64,000 nt of DNA from Halopseudomonas sabulinigri (GTDB lineage Bacteria; Pseudomonadota; Gammaproteobacteria; Pseudomonadales; Pseudomonadaceae), in NCBI RefSeq assembly GCF_900105255.1, contig NZ_LT629763.1:1488001-1552000 (forward strand). The letters are read 5' to 3'. The position numbers were made by a program, and so were the translations under genes. This document shows positions 35,491 to 44,626 of the stretch, one piece after another. Under the pieces are notes generated by a model that ran no database searches, was not told the origin of the DNA, and saw only the letters and a list, made by a program, of their open reading frames with translations. Each line of letters opens with the position of its first letter. The stretch's first letter is position 1.

Positions 35491-38282
35491 CAGAAATCCC
35501 CCCCACGCGATGGCAGCTGCGACAGCTTGCCGAGGTTGGCGAGGATCAACAGGGTGGCACCAACGACCGTCAAATAAACCCCCAGATCAAACAGCATGGC
35601 GGTGGCCAACTCGATGTCGCCCACCAATGGAATATGGAAATGGTCGAAGGCACTGGTGAGGAACGGGTAACCGAACAGCCAGCTGCCAGCGCCGGTGGCG
35701 GCCGCGATCAATACCCCGGCCGCCGCCAGGTAGTGGTAGTTCACTGGCCAGCGGCGTGAAGTCCACTCCTCGCCACTGGCAACGTATTGCAGTATCAGCG
35801 CCACCGCGGTAATCAGCCCAGCGATAAAACCACCCCCGGGCAGATTGTGACCCCGCAGGAAGATATACACCGAGATCAGCAGGGCCAGCGGCAGTAGCAC
35901 CCGCGACAGGTTGACCAGCATCAGCAGCTCACCGCGCTTCGCCCAGGGCTTGCCGAGGCTGTCACCGCCCGGCAGACGCAAACGCAGGCCGTCGATCAGC
36001 GCGTAGATACCAATAGCCGCAATCGCCAGCACGGTGATCTCACCCATGGTATCGAAGCCACGGAAGTCAACCAGAATCACGTTCACCACGTTGCTGCCGC
36101 CACCACCGGTCAGGCTGTTCTGCAAGAAGAAGCCGGCAATACTGTCGTAGGGTCGCGTCAACACGGCAAAGGCCAATGCCGCCACCAATAGACCGCAGAG
36201 CAACGCCAACAGCAGGTCGCGGCCACGCCGTAATACCGAGGACTCACGCGGCGAGCGCGCCGGCAGGAAAAACAGTGCCAGCATCAACAGGACGATGGTA
36301 ACCACTTCGACCGAGATCTGCGTCAGTGCCAGGTCCGGCGCGGCAAAACGCGCGAACGCCAGCACCACACCAAGCCCCACCACACTGAGCATGGTCAGCG
36401 ACACCAGCCGCTGACGATGCCAGAACACAGTTGCCAATGCCGCCACCGACATGATCAGCGCCACCGCCAGACTGGTGCCATCAATCGGCGTGAGCGCTAC
36501 TTCGCCACGCAGGCTCGGCAGTTTGTACAACCACCAGCCGCTGACCAATAACGCTGAACCCAGCAAACAAGCCAGATAGCGCTGCAGCGAAGCGTTCTCC
36601 AGCATCAGCGTAAATTGCCCTGCACCGCGCACCAGTGATTGCACCAGCCGCTCAAACACCAGCTTGGCATCCAGCTCGGGTTGCCGTGCATACCAATCAA
36701 ACAGGGGACGACGGGCAGCATAGACCGCCACACCCACTACCAGCGCCACCACACTCATCAGCAGTGGCAGGTTGAAGCCATGCCAGATAGCCAGACTGTA
36801 TTCAGGCAGGGTCGTGCCGATCGTGGCCTGCGCGGCAACCGCCAACAGCCCCGCCACGGTGAGTCCTGGCGCGAGGCCCACCATCAAACACATGGCAACC
36901 AGAATCTCGACCGGCACCTTCATATAGCGCGGCGGCTCATGGGGTGGGTATTTGGGCAGATTGACCGGCTTACCGTTGAAAAACACGTCGTGCACGAAAC
37001 GCAGCGAGTAAGCGACAGAGAACACCCCACCGAGCGTGGCGCCCAGGGGAATCAACCAACTGAAGCTACCCAGCATGTGCTGTTCCAGCGTCTCGCTAAA
37101 GAACATTTCCTTGCTCAGGAAGCCGTTGAGGAGCGGCACCCCGGCCATGGCCGACGCCGCCACCATCGCCAGCGTGGCAGTATGCGGCATGTACCGCAGC
37201 AGGCCGTTGATACGCCGCATGTCACGGGTGCCGGTTTCATGATCGATAATACCGGCGGCCATGAACAACGAAGCCTTGAAGGTCGCGTGGTTGATAATGT
37301 GGAATACCGCCGCGACGGCGGCCAGGCGCGTATCCAAACCAAACAGCAGCGTAATCAGCCCCAGATGACTGATGGTCGAATAGGCCAGCAAGCCCTTGAG
37401 ATCATGCTGAAACAACGCCGTACAGGCACCCACCAGCAGTGTGGCCATACCGGCACTGCTGACGATGTAAAACCAAAGGTCGGTGTCGGCCAGCGCGGGA
37501 TAAAGCCGTGCCAGCAAGAATACCCCGGCCTTGACCATGGTTGCCGAGTGCAGGTACGCAGAAACCGGGGTCGGCGCCGCCATGGCGTGCGGTAGCCAGA
37601 AGTGAAACGGGAACTGTGCCGACTTGGTAAACACGCCCAGCAGCACCAGTACCAGTATTACCGGGTAAAGCGCGTGCTCGCGCAGCAGGTTGCCAGCGGC
37701 AAATACATCGCTCAGTTGATAGCTGCCCACCACCTGGCCAATCAGCAACACACCGGCCAGCAGCGCCAGGCCACCCGCGCCGGTAACCGCCAGCGCCATG
37801 CGCGCACCCTTGCGGGCATCTGTGGAATGCGACCAGTAACCGATCAGCAGGAAAGATGACAGACTGGTCATCTCCCAGAAGAACATCATCAGCAGCAGGT
37901 TTTCCGACAGCACCACGCCCAGCATGGCCGACATGAACAGCAGCAGATACGCAAAGAAACGGCCCATGGGGTCTTTCTTCGCCAGGTAATAGCGGGCGTA
38001 GAGAATGACCAGCAGACCGATGCCGAGGATCATCAGTGCAAACAGGAAACTCAGGCCGTCGAGGCGAAAACTGATGTGCAGCCCCAGCAGGTCGAGCCAA
38101 CGCCAGGTCTGCACCAGTGTTTCACCGGCGAACACCGCCGACGCCTGTTGCCAGAGCAACACCATGCCAATGACCGGGGCCAGCATGGTCATGGTGGCGC
38201 ACAATGAACGACCGTGATTATTGAACAGCAATGGCAGCAAGCTGCCCAACAGGGGAAGGATGACGATAAGCGCCAAGGTCAT
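35490..38282 (-). CDS. mrpA: Mrp Na+/H+ antiporter fused subunits A and B
   Basis: 930 residues. Residues 1-770 are MrpA: a NuoL-like core ([84 protein letters not shown]) plus the MrpA-specific C-terminal helices. The last about 150 residues carry an MrpB domain ([27 protein letters not shown]). The A/B fusion with six genes is the group-2 Mrp layout common in Pseudomonas and Rhizobium. The complex exports Na+ (or K+) for protons and serves salt and alkali tolerance. First gene of the operon. Confidence 0.95.
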   Translation of the reverse strand: MTLALIVILPLLGSLLPLLFNNHGRSLCATMTMLAPVIGMVLLWQQASAVFAGETLVQTWRWLDLLGLHISFRLDGLSFLFALMILGIGLLVILYARYYLAKKDPMGRFFAYLLLFMSAMLGVVLSENLLLMMFFWEMTSLSSFLLIGYWSHSTDARKGARMALAVTGAGGLALLAGVLLIGQVVGSYQLSDVFAAGNLLREHALYPVILVLVLLGVFTKSAQFPFHFWLPHAMAAPTPVSAYLHSATMVKAGVFLLARLYPALADTDLWFYIVSSAGMATLLVGACTALFQHDLKGLLAYSTISHLGLITLLFGLDTRLAAVAAVFHIINHATFKASLFMAAGIIDHETGTRDMRRINGLLRYMPHTATLAMVAASAMAGVPLLNGFLSKEMFFSETLEQHMLGSFSWLIPLGATLGGVFSVAYSLRFVHDVFFNGKPVNLPKYPPHEPPRYMKVPVEILVAMCLMVGLAPGLTVAGLLAVAAQATIGTTLPEYSLAIWHGFNLPLLMSVVALVVGVAVYAARRPLFDWYARQPELDAKLVFERLVQSLVRGAGQFTLMLENASLQRYLACLLGSALLVSGWWLYKLPSLRGEVALTPIDGTSLAVALIMSVAALATVFWHRQRLVSLTMLSVVGLGVVLAFARFAAPDLALTQISVEVVTIVLLMLALFFLPARSPRESSVLRRGRDLLLALLCGLLVAALAFAVLTRPYDSIAGFFLQNSLTGGGGSNVVNVILVDFRGFDTMGEITVLAIAAIGIYALIDGLRLRLPGGDSLGKPWAKRGELLMLVNLSRVLLPLALLISVYIFLRGHNLPGGGFIAGLITAVALILQYVASGEEWTSRRWPVNYHYLAAAGVLIAAATGAGSWLFGYPFLTSAFDHFHIPLVGDIELATAMLFDLGVYLTVVGATLLILANLGKLSQLPSRGGDF

Positions 38283-38479
38283 GCAGGACTAACTCCATCA
38301 ATGGCCAAGAAGGCTATTACCGGTGATTCCGCTCTCCGTGCGCTACCAGCCCGAGCGGCCTCGTGTGACTCATCAGCCTAGCACGGCAGGCACCTGCCGG
38401 TCGCCGCGCGCCAGTCAGGGCGCTCATTATAGAGGCAGTGACCGGGTGCGCGACGCCTGGCATTCACGCATTGCGTTAC
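38283..38479. promoter_or_regulatory. Upstream region of the mrp operon
   Basis: About 200 bases between mrpA and the terminator of the glycine-zipper lipoprotein gene, both on the minus strand. It must hold the mrp promoter. No confident promoter hexamers or operator repeats were identified. Confidence 0.4.
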
Positions 38480-38518
38480 AAAATGCGTAACCCGGCCAGG
38501 GCAGGGTCGGGTTACGCA
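38480..38518 (-). terminator. Intrinsic terminator of the glycine-zipper lipoprotein gene
   Basis: A perfect 11-base stem (TGCGTAACCCG at 38484-38494 with its complement at 38508-38518) lies 9 bases past the lipoprotein stop on the minus strand and is followed, in that direction, by four Ts. It isolates this gene from the mrp operon. Confidence 0.8.
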
Positions 38519-38527
38519 GGCTGCAGC

Positions 38528-38989
38528 TTACTTAACTACCCGCGACTCGCCGTTTACGGTCATCACCCGCACCCGGTCACCCGCGGCAAAATTGACGCCT
38601 TCCTGTGCTTCCTGCACGTAGGCGCGGGTCTGGCCGGAGTCCTCGGTGACGGTGATTTCCACCCCCTGAGTACGCGTAACCCCCTCTTCCGCCGCCGCGC
38701 CGGCCAAACCACCGGCCAAGGCGCCAACGATAGTGGCGATCGCGCGTCCACTGCCGCCGCCCACACTGTTACCCGCAACACCGCCAATCGCAGCACCGGC
38801 AGCAGGTCCAACCACCGTCTTGGTGCCTTCGATCTTGACCGGCCGAACGGACTCCACAGTGCCCATGCGCACGATCTGCGGGGCGCGCGCATCTTCACGG
38901 CTGTAGGTATCGCCGGTCAGCGATGACGCACAGCCGGACAGCACCAGCACAGCGCTCATCAGCAGAGTTGTCATCAGTTGCTTGTTCAT
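38528..38989 (-). CDS. Glycine-zipper outer-membrane lipoprotein (SlyB/Pcp family)
   Basis: 153 residues from the ATG at 38989. Lipobox LSGC (Cys near residue 20). The mature part has the SlyB pattern: VESVRPVKIEG, then a Gly/Ala-rich zipper (GAAIGGVAGNSVGGGSGRA...ALAGGLAGAAAEE) and a C-terminal EITVTEDSG...DRVRVM strand set. SlyB-type proteins stabilise outer-membrane complexes under Mg2+ or envelope stress. It is transcribed alone, with its own terminator. Confidence 0.9.
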   Translation of the reverse strand: MNKQLMTTLLMSAVLVLSGCASSLTGDTYSREDARAPQIVRMGTVESVRPVKIEGTKTVVGPAAGAAIGGVAGNSVGGGSGRAIATIVGALAGGLAGAAAEEGVTRTQGVEITVTEDSGQTRAYVQEAQEGVNFAAGDRVRVMTVNGESRVVK

Positions 38990-39337
38990 ATCTGTAAACC
39001 TCAAAGTGGGTGTAATAGTCATGCTGGGTTGTGCTCACCAGGCTGCGCAGCTTGCCGTATAGGTGGCAAGGCGCACCAGAGGGCGGCACCACCATTGATC
39101 GGGAAGGCGGCCTCACTGGTCGAATTCAATCGCCAATTGGCCTAAAATCGCGCCTGCTTATGAACCGGTGGAATGGCGGATGCCGCCCACCACATCATCC
39201 CATTTGTGTTTCGTCGTAACCCTCCATAATCACAAGAATAGACAGGTACAGACAGGACCGGAAGCGGCGCACCGGTTAATCGCTGGCTGGCCATCCTGTA
39301 CCGCTGGTTACCGATTCCGTTGTTCGGAGGACCGCCC
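38990..39337. promoter_or_regulatory. Divergent intergenic region
   Basis: About 350 bases between the lipoprotein (minus) and the small membrane protein (plus). A TAAAAT at 39143-39148 next to a perfect 10-base palindrome GCCAATTGGC (39132-39141) could be a -10 with an operator for the plus-strand gene, but no good -35 is visible. No coding sequence is supported. Confidence 0.35.
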
Positions 39338-39616
39338 ATGTCTCCCTTGCAGGCAGCATGGCTGTATTACCTTGCGCATCCGGCGCTGGTGATTAACGCA
39401 CTGGCGCTGTTTTTTGCCGTTACCGGCAGCTGGCTTTGGCTGGCTACCCAGCTGCGCGGTCTGTTGGCAGCCCAGCGCCTGGCTACTGCTGCGCAGGCGC
39501 CGCAGCTGAACGCCAACGATCGCGCGACAATGCGCAGCAACCGCCTGTTCTATAGCGTTGGCGCGCTGAGCCTCAGTCTGGCACTGCTGCTCAGTGTAAT
39601 CAGCACCCAGATATAA
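39338..39616 (+). CDS. Small two-helix membrane protein of unknown function
   Basis: 92 residues. GGAGG lies at good distance before the ATG. Two membrane helices (about residues 15-38, LVINALALFFAVTGSWLWLA, and 70-90, GALSLSLALLLSVIS) flank a polar segment. No family was recognised. It is convergent with the acyltransferase gene. Confidence 0.75.
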   Translation: MSPLQAAWLYYLAHPALVINALALFFAVTGSWLWLATQLRGLLAAQRLATAAQAPQLNANDRATMRSNRLFYSVGALSLSLALLLSVISTQI

Positions 39617-39638
39617 CGGGTCGGCGGCAAATGCCGCC

Positions 39639-40787
39639 TCAGGTTGCCTCCAGCACCCGCAAGCGACTGCGCACCGGGTTGGCATATTGCAACAGCCAAT
39701 ACGGCTGTTGCGCGGGTGACACCGCGGCCAGACGTTCGGCAAAGCGGCGCTCCTCGGCGGCGACCTCGGCGGCGGTGAACGAGCTGCGCCAATCCGCCAC
39801 CGCTACCGGCAGCTCACCCTGTTGTTCCAGCGCCAGATAATTGCTGGGATACAAACGGTATTGGGTAAGTATCTGCTGATCTACCGCTCGCGCCACCACC
39901 TTGGCATCGGCATAGTCCTCCTGCAATGGCTGACCAAACGCCACATGCACCCGTCCCTTGTAACCAGTCAGCCCCATGGCGATGGAACGATCATCCTCAC
40001 CGGCTTCCTTGCGGTACTCACCCAGACGGGCCTTCTGCTCAAGTTCACGGGCCTTCATGCCATCGCAGGGGTCCCATTCGTAGGCAATGGAGACAGGTAC
40101 GATGCGCAGTGAGCGAATCACTTCGGCAAAGTCCTCACCCTTTCGACTCATGCAGAACATCTTGATGATCGCCGGATCGGTTTCATCCAGACCATCCTTC
40201 GCGCGTCCTTCAGCCTGGGCGATCCAGATCGACTCATTTTGCCGCAACGAGTGGCTGATATAAGCCGACATGGTCTGATATGCCTGCAGCTTCTCACGGC
40301 GCCCGGTCAACGAGCGATGGACGATGAAGCACTTGTTCAGCCGCATCAGGTCGGCAACGAAGGGACGTTGCAGCAAATTGTCGCCAATTGCCATGCGCGG
40401 CGTCGGATGGCCCGCGTGGTAAAGCGCATAGTTGACGAACGCCGGATCCATCACGATGTCGCGGTGGTTGGCCAGAAACAGGTGAGACTGCCCCTTCTGC
40501 AGATTTTCCAGGCCGCTGTAGGTCACCTGTAGAGTGCTACTTTCAATCAGACGATCAAGATAGGGCTCCAGCTTGTGCTGCAGCGTGTCCACGCAGGCGA
40601 TACCCCGCGCCTCACGGCGCAGACCGCACTGCACCGCCGCCTGCAACGGGCCGGGGAACCAGCGTGACAGGCGCGGAAAACGATAGGACGTCAGCATCCG
40701 CATCAGATCGCGGTCGGCCAGTAATCGTGCCATTACCGTTGGCACTTCAGCATCGTCATACGGCCGAATAGCATCAAACTCGCCCAT
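39639..40787 (-). CDS. Glycerolipid-type acyltransferase (PlsC/PlsB-like)
   Basis: 382 residues with the HX4D acyltransferase motif in LFLANHRDIVMDPAF, a later AEGRAKDGLD (EGR-like) block and IVPVSIAYEWDP (block IV). There is no obvious membrane helix. Such proteins transfer acyl chains to glycerol-phosphate or related acceptors at the inner membrane face; this long form is a common Pseudomonas family of uncertain substrate. GAGG precedes the ATG. Confidence 0.83.
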   Translation of the reverse strand: MGEFDAIRPYDDAEVPTVMARLLADRDLMRMLTSYRFPRLSRWFPGPLQAAVQCGLRREARGIACVDTLQHKLEPYLDRLIESSTLQVTYSGLENLQKGQSHLFLANHRDIVMDPAFVNYALYHAGHPTPRMAIGDNLLQRPFVADLMRLNKCFIVHRSLTGRREKLQAYQTMSAYISHSLRQNESIWIAQAEGRAKDGLDETDPAIIKMFCMSRKGEDFAEVIRSLRIVPVSIAYEWDPCDGMKARELEQKARLGEYRKEAGEDDRSIAMGLTGYKGRVHVAFGQPLQEDYADAKVVARAVDQQILTQYRLYPSNYLALEQQGELPVAVADWRSSFTAAEVAAEERRFAERLAAVSPAQQPYWLLQYANPVRSRLRVLEAT

Positions 40788-40901
40788 GTAATCCTCAATG
40801 TCGTAAGCTCAGGCCGCGCATTATGCGACGCGCACAGCGGTTTCGCCAAATTGACGATAGGGCTACACTGGGCGTCACACTCGCTACAGCGGAGTTATCC
40901 C

Positions 40902-41096
40902 TTGCAGGCCCTCGAAGAAGCTACCCTCGCCTGCCCGCATTGCGGCGAAGCCATCGTCCTACTACTGGACATCGCCAGCGGCACGCAGGCTTACATCGAA
41001 GATTGCCAGGTGTGCTGTCAGCCCATCCATGTGAGTCTGTGGATTGATCCGCAGGCAGACGAATACCACGTTGATCTGCGCCGCGAGCAGGACTGA
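40902..41096 (+). CDS. CPXCG-motif cysteine-rich protein, TTG start
   Basis: 64 residues from TTG 40902, which has GGAG 7 bases upstream; no ATG or GTG gives a sensible start. CPHCG near residue 11 and CQVCCQPI near residue 34 form a two-knuckle zinc ribbon, with YHVDLRREQD at the end, matching the Cys_rich_CPXCG family. Function is unknown. It precedes DUF2007 and an SRAP-like gene in what looks like a three-gene operon. Confidence 0.85.
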   Translation: MQALEEATLACPHCGEAIVLLLDIASGTQAYIEDCQVCCQPIHVSLWIDPQADEYHVDLRREQD

Positions 41097-41098
41097 GC

Positions 41099-41359
41099 AT
41101 GCAGTGTATCTATCGCCCCCTCGATCTCACCGAGGCCACACTGTTGCAGCGCATGCTGGCCGACCATCACATCGACTGCCATATCAGCGGCCAGTACCTG
41201 CAAGGCGCTGTTGGCGACCTGCCAGCGCACGACCTGATTGCCCTGTGGCTCAGCGATGAAGACGCTCCGCGCGGCAGCCAGCTAATCAACGACTACCTGG
41301 CAGCCAGCCCGCTAGAGGCAGCCGGCGAGCAGCCTGACCCGGACTCTCGCCCTTCATGA
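41099..41359 (+). CDS. DUF2007-family putative signal-transducing protein
   Basis: 86 residues: CIYRPLDLTEATLLQRMLADHHIDCHISGQYLQGAVGDLP, followed by ALWLSDED, is typical of DUF2007, a GlnB-like alpha/beta domain often annotated as a putative signal transducer. It starts 2 bases after the CPXCG gene and overlaps the SRAP-like gene (ATGA). Confidence 0.85.
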   Translation: MQCIYRPLDLTEATLLQRMLADHHIDCHISGQYLQGAVGDLPAHDLIALWLSDEDAPRGSQLINDYLAASPLEAAGEQPDPDSRPS

Positions 41360-42006
41360 CCGGACGTCTTGCCCAGTTCACCCCGCCGCACGCCAGTACT
41401 CCCGGCGATTGGCAACCCGACTGGAATCTGCCACCCGGCGCGCGCGTTCTGATATTGCGCAAACAGGCGGCGCGTCTGGAATGCGTGCCGGTACTATGGA
41501 ATCTGACACCCGCTTGGCTGACCGATTTTAGCCGCGCCAGTTTCAACGCACGCGCCGAGTTCCTGCATGAAAAACCCATGTTCAAACAGGCACTGGCGCA
41601 ACGCCGCTGTCTGCTTCCGGTCAATGGCTATTACCTGTGGAAAAGCAACGGCACGCGCAAGCACCCCTGGTATCTGCGGCGCCGCGAAAGCGGCCTGGCA
41701 CTGGCCGGGCTGTGGGAGCGTTATCAGCTGGATGACGGTCAGTACTGGGACAGTTGCGCACTCATCACCGCGCCGGCCAAGGGCTTGCCGGCCAAGCTGG
41801 CCGAGCGTATGCCGGTCGCGCTGAACAGCGGCGAGCAAGCCATCTGGCTGGCAGAGGCAACCGCCGTTACCGCCCTGCAGCCGCTGCTAATGAACGCCGA
41901 GGCGCAGGTCGAGATGATGCATCCCGTGGCCAGTGCCGTCAGCAGCCCGCTGACCAAGGGGCCGCATTGCTGCAACCCCCACGGCCCGGTTCAGACCTTG
42001 AACTGA
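41356..42006 (+). CDS. SRAP-fold (YedK/HMCES-like) protein lacking the catalytic residues
   Basis: 216 residues. The fold is recognisable: [63 protein letters not shown] and MHPVASAV. YedK/HMCES crosslinks abasic DNA with Cys2 (start MCGR), assisted by a Glu in the GWFEWK segment and a His in the HDRxP segment. Here position 2 is Thr, the Glu position reads Leu (GYYLWK) and the His position reads Ala (LAERMP), while the Asn in NARAE and the late HPV are kept. It is intact otherwise, so it is likely a divergent, non-crosslinking member rather than a pseudogene. Confidence 0.82.
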   Translation: MTGRLAQFTPPHASTPGDWQPDWNLPPGARVLILRKQAARLECVPVLWNLTPAWLTDFSRASFNARAEFLHEKPMFKQALAQRRCLLPVNGYYLWKSNGTRKHPWYLRRRESGLALAGLWERYQLDDGQYWDSCALITAPAKGLPAKLAERMPVALNSGEQAIWLAEATAVTALQPLLMNAEAQVEMMHPVASAVSSPLTKGPHCCNPHGPVQTLN

Positions 42007-44126
42007 TTGATCAGGCGGCGCTGATGCTCGGCCAACTTGGTCAGTGAAGCACTGGCCTGAGAGGCTTCCTCGGCACCCGCAGCGACCGACTTGGCGACAG
42101 TATCAATAGTGGTCACATTGCGGTTGATGTCTTCCGCCACAGCGCTTTGTTGCTCCGCGGCACTGGCGATCTGATTGTTCATGTCGTTGATCACCGAGAC
42201 CGCCTGAGTGATAGAGGTCAAGGCGGCATCCGCCTCTTCGGCCTGCAGCACGCTCTGATCGGTACGCGCGCGGCTCTGCTCCATCACCTTGACCGTTTCG
42301 CGGGTGCCGTTCTGCAACTGCTCGATCATGGTCTGGATCTCAGCCGTCGACGACTGGGTCTTCTGCGCCAGGTTGCGCACCTCGTCCGCCACGACGGCAA
42401 AGCCGCGCCCCTGTTCACCCGCGCGCGCCGCCTCGATAGCCGCGTTCAGCGCCAGCAGGTTGGTCTGCTCGGCAATACCGCGGATGGTATCGAGAATCCC
42501 GGTGATGTTTTCACTGTCCCGCGCCAGCGACTGCACGCTGTCTACCGCGCGCTGAATATCCTCTGACAGACTTTGAATGGTCGCCGAGGTCGCTTGCACC
42601 ACCTCCCGTCCGTGGTTCGCCGAGCCATCAGCATTGTGCGCCGCACTGGCCGCCTGCGAAGCGTTGCGCGCAACATCCTGCGCCGTTGCGGTCATTTCGG
42701 TCACCGCGGTGGCCACCAGATCGATCTCGCTGAGCTGGCGCTGCACGCCGTCGTTGGTGCGGATAGCGATATCGGCGGTATGCTCGGAGGCATCCGTTAC
42801 CTGCTGGACCGACCCCACAACCTCTTTGATCATGCCCTGCAACTTGTCGAGGAAGGCGTTGAAACCCTTGGCAATCGCGCCAAGCTCGTCGGCGCGCTCC
42901 ACTTTCAGCCGTTTGGTCAGGTCCCCGTCGCCCTTGGCGATATCGTCCAGCATCGCCACCAACTGGCGTGCCGGTTTGGCCAGGCCGTAGGCCACGAAGA
43001 CCATCACCACCAGCCCGACCAGGGCCACCAGGAAGCCGACAACCGCCAGCATAATTGCCGAGCTGGTGCGCTGGGCATCCAGCTCGGCATCCAGCGCTAC
43101 CAGATCTGCCATCACGGCATCCAGCGGCAGAATAATCAGCAGCGACCAGCGCACGTTGCTGCCGCCGATAGTGATTGGCATGGCCAGCTCAATATGTCCG
43201 CCAGCTTCGTCGATGTCGTAAATGGGCTCGTCCTGCAGGCGCGCCAGGTTAGCCAGATCGTTCGCATCGAGTACGCTGTCGGCACGATCACCCGGCTTGG
43301 CGTCACTGCCGGTGTACGCCACCAGACGGCCACGCTCACTGATCAGCGCCTGCTGGCCCTGGCCCGCATAGAGCTCGTTGTCGCTCTCATGCAGCATGCC
43401 CTGCAGAAAATCCATCGAAAGGTCGGCCCCGGCCACACCCACAAAGTTACCCTCACTGATGATAGGCACCGTGAAGGAGGACAGCAGGATGGTTTTATCG
43501 CCCACTTCATAAGGCGCTGGATCGGTCACGCAGGGCCGCAGGCTTTCCTTGGGGCAGAGGTAATATTCGCCCGCGCGCACACCGGTCTCGAGGAGGGTTT
43601 CATCTTCCATATCAGACAGCGAGTCCAGCGTGAGTGAGCCGTCCGCGTTACGGTACCACCAGGGCATGTAACGGCCAGTGCCATCGTAGCCGCCACCTTC
43701 AACGCCTTCAAAAAAGTTGTCCAGGTCATCCAGCGAGTTGGGCTCCCAGCCGACGTAGGCTCCCAGCAGGTCCGGGTTTTCCTTGAGGGTCATTTCAATC
43801 ACGCGGGTCATTTCCTCGCGCCCCATCATCAGCGCGGGCATGCCATCAGGCTGGATCTCGCCAATCATCTGGTTGAGGTTGGCCAATTGCGAGGCAACGG
43901 CAAGCGGGAATTCCAGATGGCGGCGAATGCGCGCGCGCTCAGCGTTGGCGATCGACAGCAAACGCTCCTTGACCACCCCTTCCAGCAATTCCTGACTACG
44001 CGCTTGCACGTGTTGTTGGCTGCGCTCGGAGGAGTAGACGGAAAACAGCGTCATAACCCCCACTGCGATGAACAGACAAGCTCCAGCCAGAACTGCGATG
44101 GATAGCTGAATCGACTTGAATTTCAT
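41991..44126 (-). CDS. Methyl-accepting chemotaxis protein with dCache ligand domain
   Basis: 711 residues. TM1 near residues 8-30, a large periplasmic double-Cache domain (about 40-345; [48 protein letters not shown]), TM2 near 357-380, HAMP, and a signalling domain with the invariant hairpin tip [37 protein letters not shown]. It has no C-terminal CheR-binding pentapeptide. dCache chemoreceptors of this type often bind amino acids or organic acids. A sigma-28 promoter lies upstream. Its 3' end overlaps the convergent SRAP-like gene by 16 bases. Confidence 0.93.
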   Translation of the reverse strand: MKFKSIQLSIAVLAGACLFIAVGVMTLFSVYSSERSQQHVQARSQELLEGVVKERLLSIANAERARIRRHLEFPLAVASQLANLNQMIGEIQPDGMPALMMGREEMTRVIEMTLKENPDLLGAYVGWEPNSLDDLDNFFEGVEGGGYDGTGRYMPWWYRNADGSLTLDSLSDMEDETLLETGVRAGEYYLCPKESLRPCVTDPAPYEVGDKTILLSSFTVPIISEGNFVGVAGADLSMDFLQGMLHESDNELYAGQGQQALISERGRLVAYTGSDAKPGDRADSVLDANDLANLARLQDEPIYDIDEAGGHIELAMPITIGGSNVRWSLLIILPLDAVMADLVALDAELDAQRTSSAIMLAVVGFLVALVGLVVMVFVAYGLAKPARQLVAMLDDIAKGDGDLTKRLKVERADELGAIAKGFNAFLDKLQGMIKEVVGSVQQVTDASEHTADIAIRTNDGVQRQLSEIDLVATAVTEMTATAQDVARNASQAASAAHNADGSANHGREVVQATSATIQSLSEDIQRAVDSVQSLARDSENITGILDTIRGIAEQTNLLALNAAIEAARAGEQGRGFAVVADEVRNLAQKTQSSTAEIQTMIEQLQNGTRETVKVMEQSRARTDQSVLQAEEADAALTSITQAVSVINDMNNQIASAAEQQSAVAEDINRNVTTIDTVAKSVAAGAEEASQASASLTKLAEHQRRLINQFKV

Positions 44127-44433
44127 TGATTACCTCGGCTTAGCGGCCAGACTAGGGCGGCGCGTACATGTTCTTGTTGTTATATCGGCGCAAGGCAAAA
44201 AAACTTCAATCCTGTGAGGACTTTGGCGCTTTGGCGCTGTCGAATTGCCTGAAACCGGTGATGGCCATACCATACTAGCCGTGTTTCCGTGTGCTGAACT
44301 ACCGCATTTTATGCACCGCGCCCGTTAACCCGGTTCGCCGCCGAAACAGTCGCGAACTGGGCAGCGCCCCAGGCTCTGCTAGATTTACCGGTGCGGGTGT
44401 GTATTGCGTTCAATCAATCTGGAGAAACACATA
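44127..44433. other. Divergent intergenic region between chemoreceptor and entericidin genes
   Basis: About 300 bases. It contains the sigma-28 promoter of the chemoreceptor on the minus strand and must also hold the plus-strand entericidin promoter, which could not be assigned. No coding sequence is supported. Confidence 0.5.
44182..44208 (-). promoter_or_regulatory. Sigma-28 (FliA) promoter of the chemoreceptor gene
   Basis: On the minus strand TGAAG (44204-44208) is followed after exactly 14 bases by GCCGATAT (44182-44189), a near-consensus flagellar sigma-28 promoter. It lies about 55 bases upstream of the chemoreceptor ATG and ties its expression to the flagellar cascade. Confidence 0.85.
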
Positions 44434-44568
44434 ATGAAAAAAACGCTGATGATGCTTGTAGCAACCCTGTTCGGTATCGCTGTGCTCTCGGGCTGCAATA
44501 CCGTTGAAGGCTTTGGCAAGGATGTGCAAAAGGTTGGCGATGGTATTGAAGACTCTGCCGATCGATAA
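44434..44568 (+). CDS. Entericidin A/B-family small lipoprotein
   Basis: 44 residues: MKKTLMMLVATLFGIAVLSGC, a lipoprotein signal with lipobox LSGC, then NTVEGFGKDVQKVGDGIEDSADR, the short amphipathic tail typical of entericidins (GxGKDVxxxGxxIxxxA). GGAG lies 9 bases before the ATG. Entericidins are outer-membrane-associated toxin/antidote lipoproteins in E. coli; only one copy is present here. A hairpin follows, then an M48 protease gene. Confidence 0.88.
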   Translation: MKKTLMMLVATLFGIAVLSGCNTVEGFGKDVQKVGDGIEDSADR

Positions 44569-44578
44569 GCACCACAAT

Positions 44579-44602
44579 GGCGTGGCGGTCAAACGCCACG
44601 CC
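44579..44602 (+). terminator. Hairpin between entericidin and M48 protease genes
   Basis: GGCGTGGCG and CGCCACGCC form a perfect 9-base stem around six bases, 10 bases after the entericidin stop and 24 bases before the next ATG. Only TTATT follows, so it may be a leaky terminator or an RNA-processing site giving more entericidin than protease. Confidence 0.6.
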
Positions 44603-44626
44603 CAGTTATTCAAGGAAAATAGAACC

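Noticed and set aside
36639-37595. A 318-residue plus-strand open frame inside mrpA
   Set aside because: It is antisense to a well-supported Mrp subunit and rich in His/Gln/Arg, with no domain pattern.
40902-41359. CPXCG and DUF2007 genes as fragments of one broken gene
   Set aside because: Each is full length for its own family with its own start and the two are in different frames.
41356-42006. SRAP-like gene as a pseudogene
   Set aside because: The frame is intact, the length is normal, it is coupled to its neighbour, and structural motifs are kept; loss of catalytic residues alone does not show decay.
42573-43637. A 354-residue plus-strand open frame over the chemoreceptor
   Set aside because: It is antisense to the strongly conserved chemoreceptor and has no recognisable motif.
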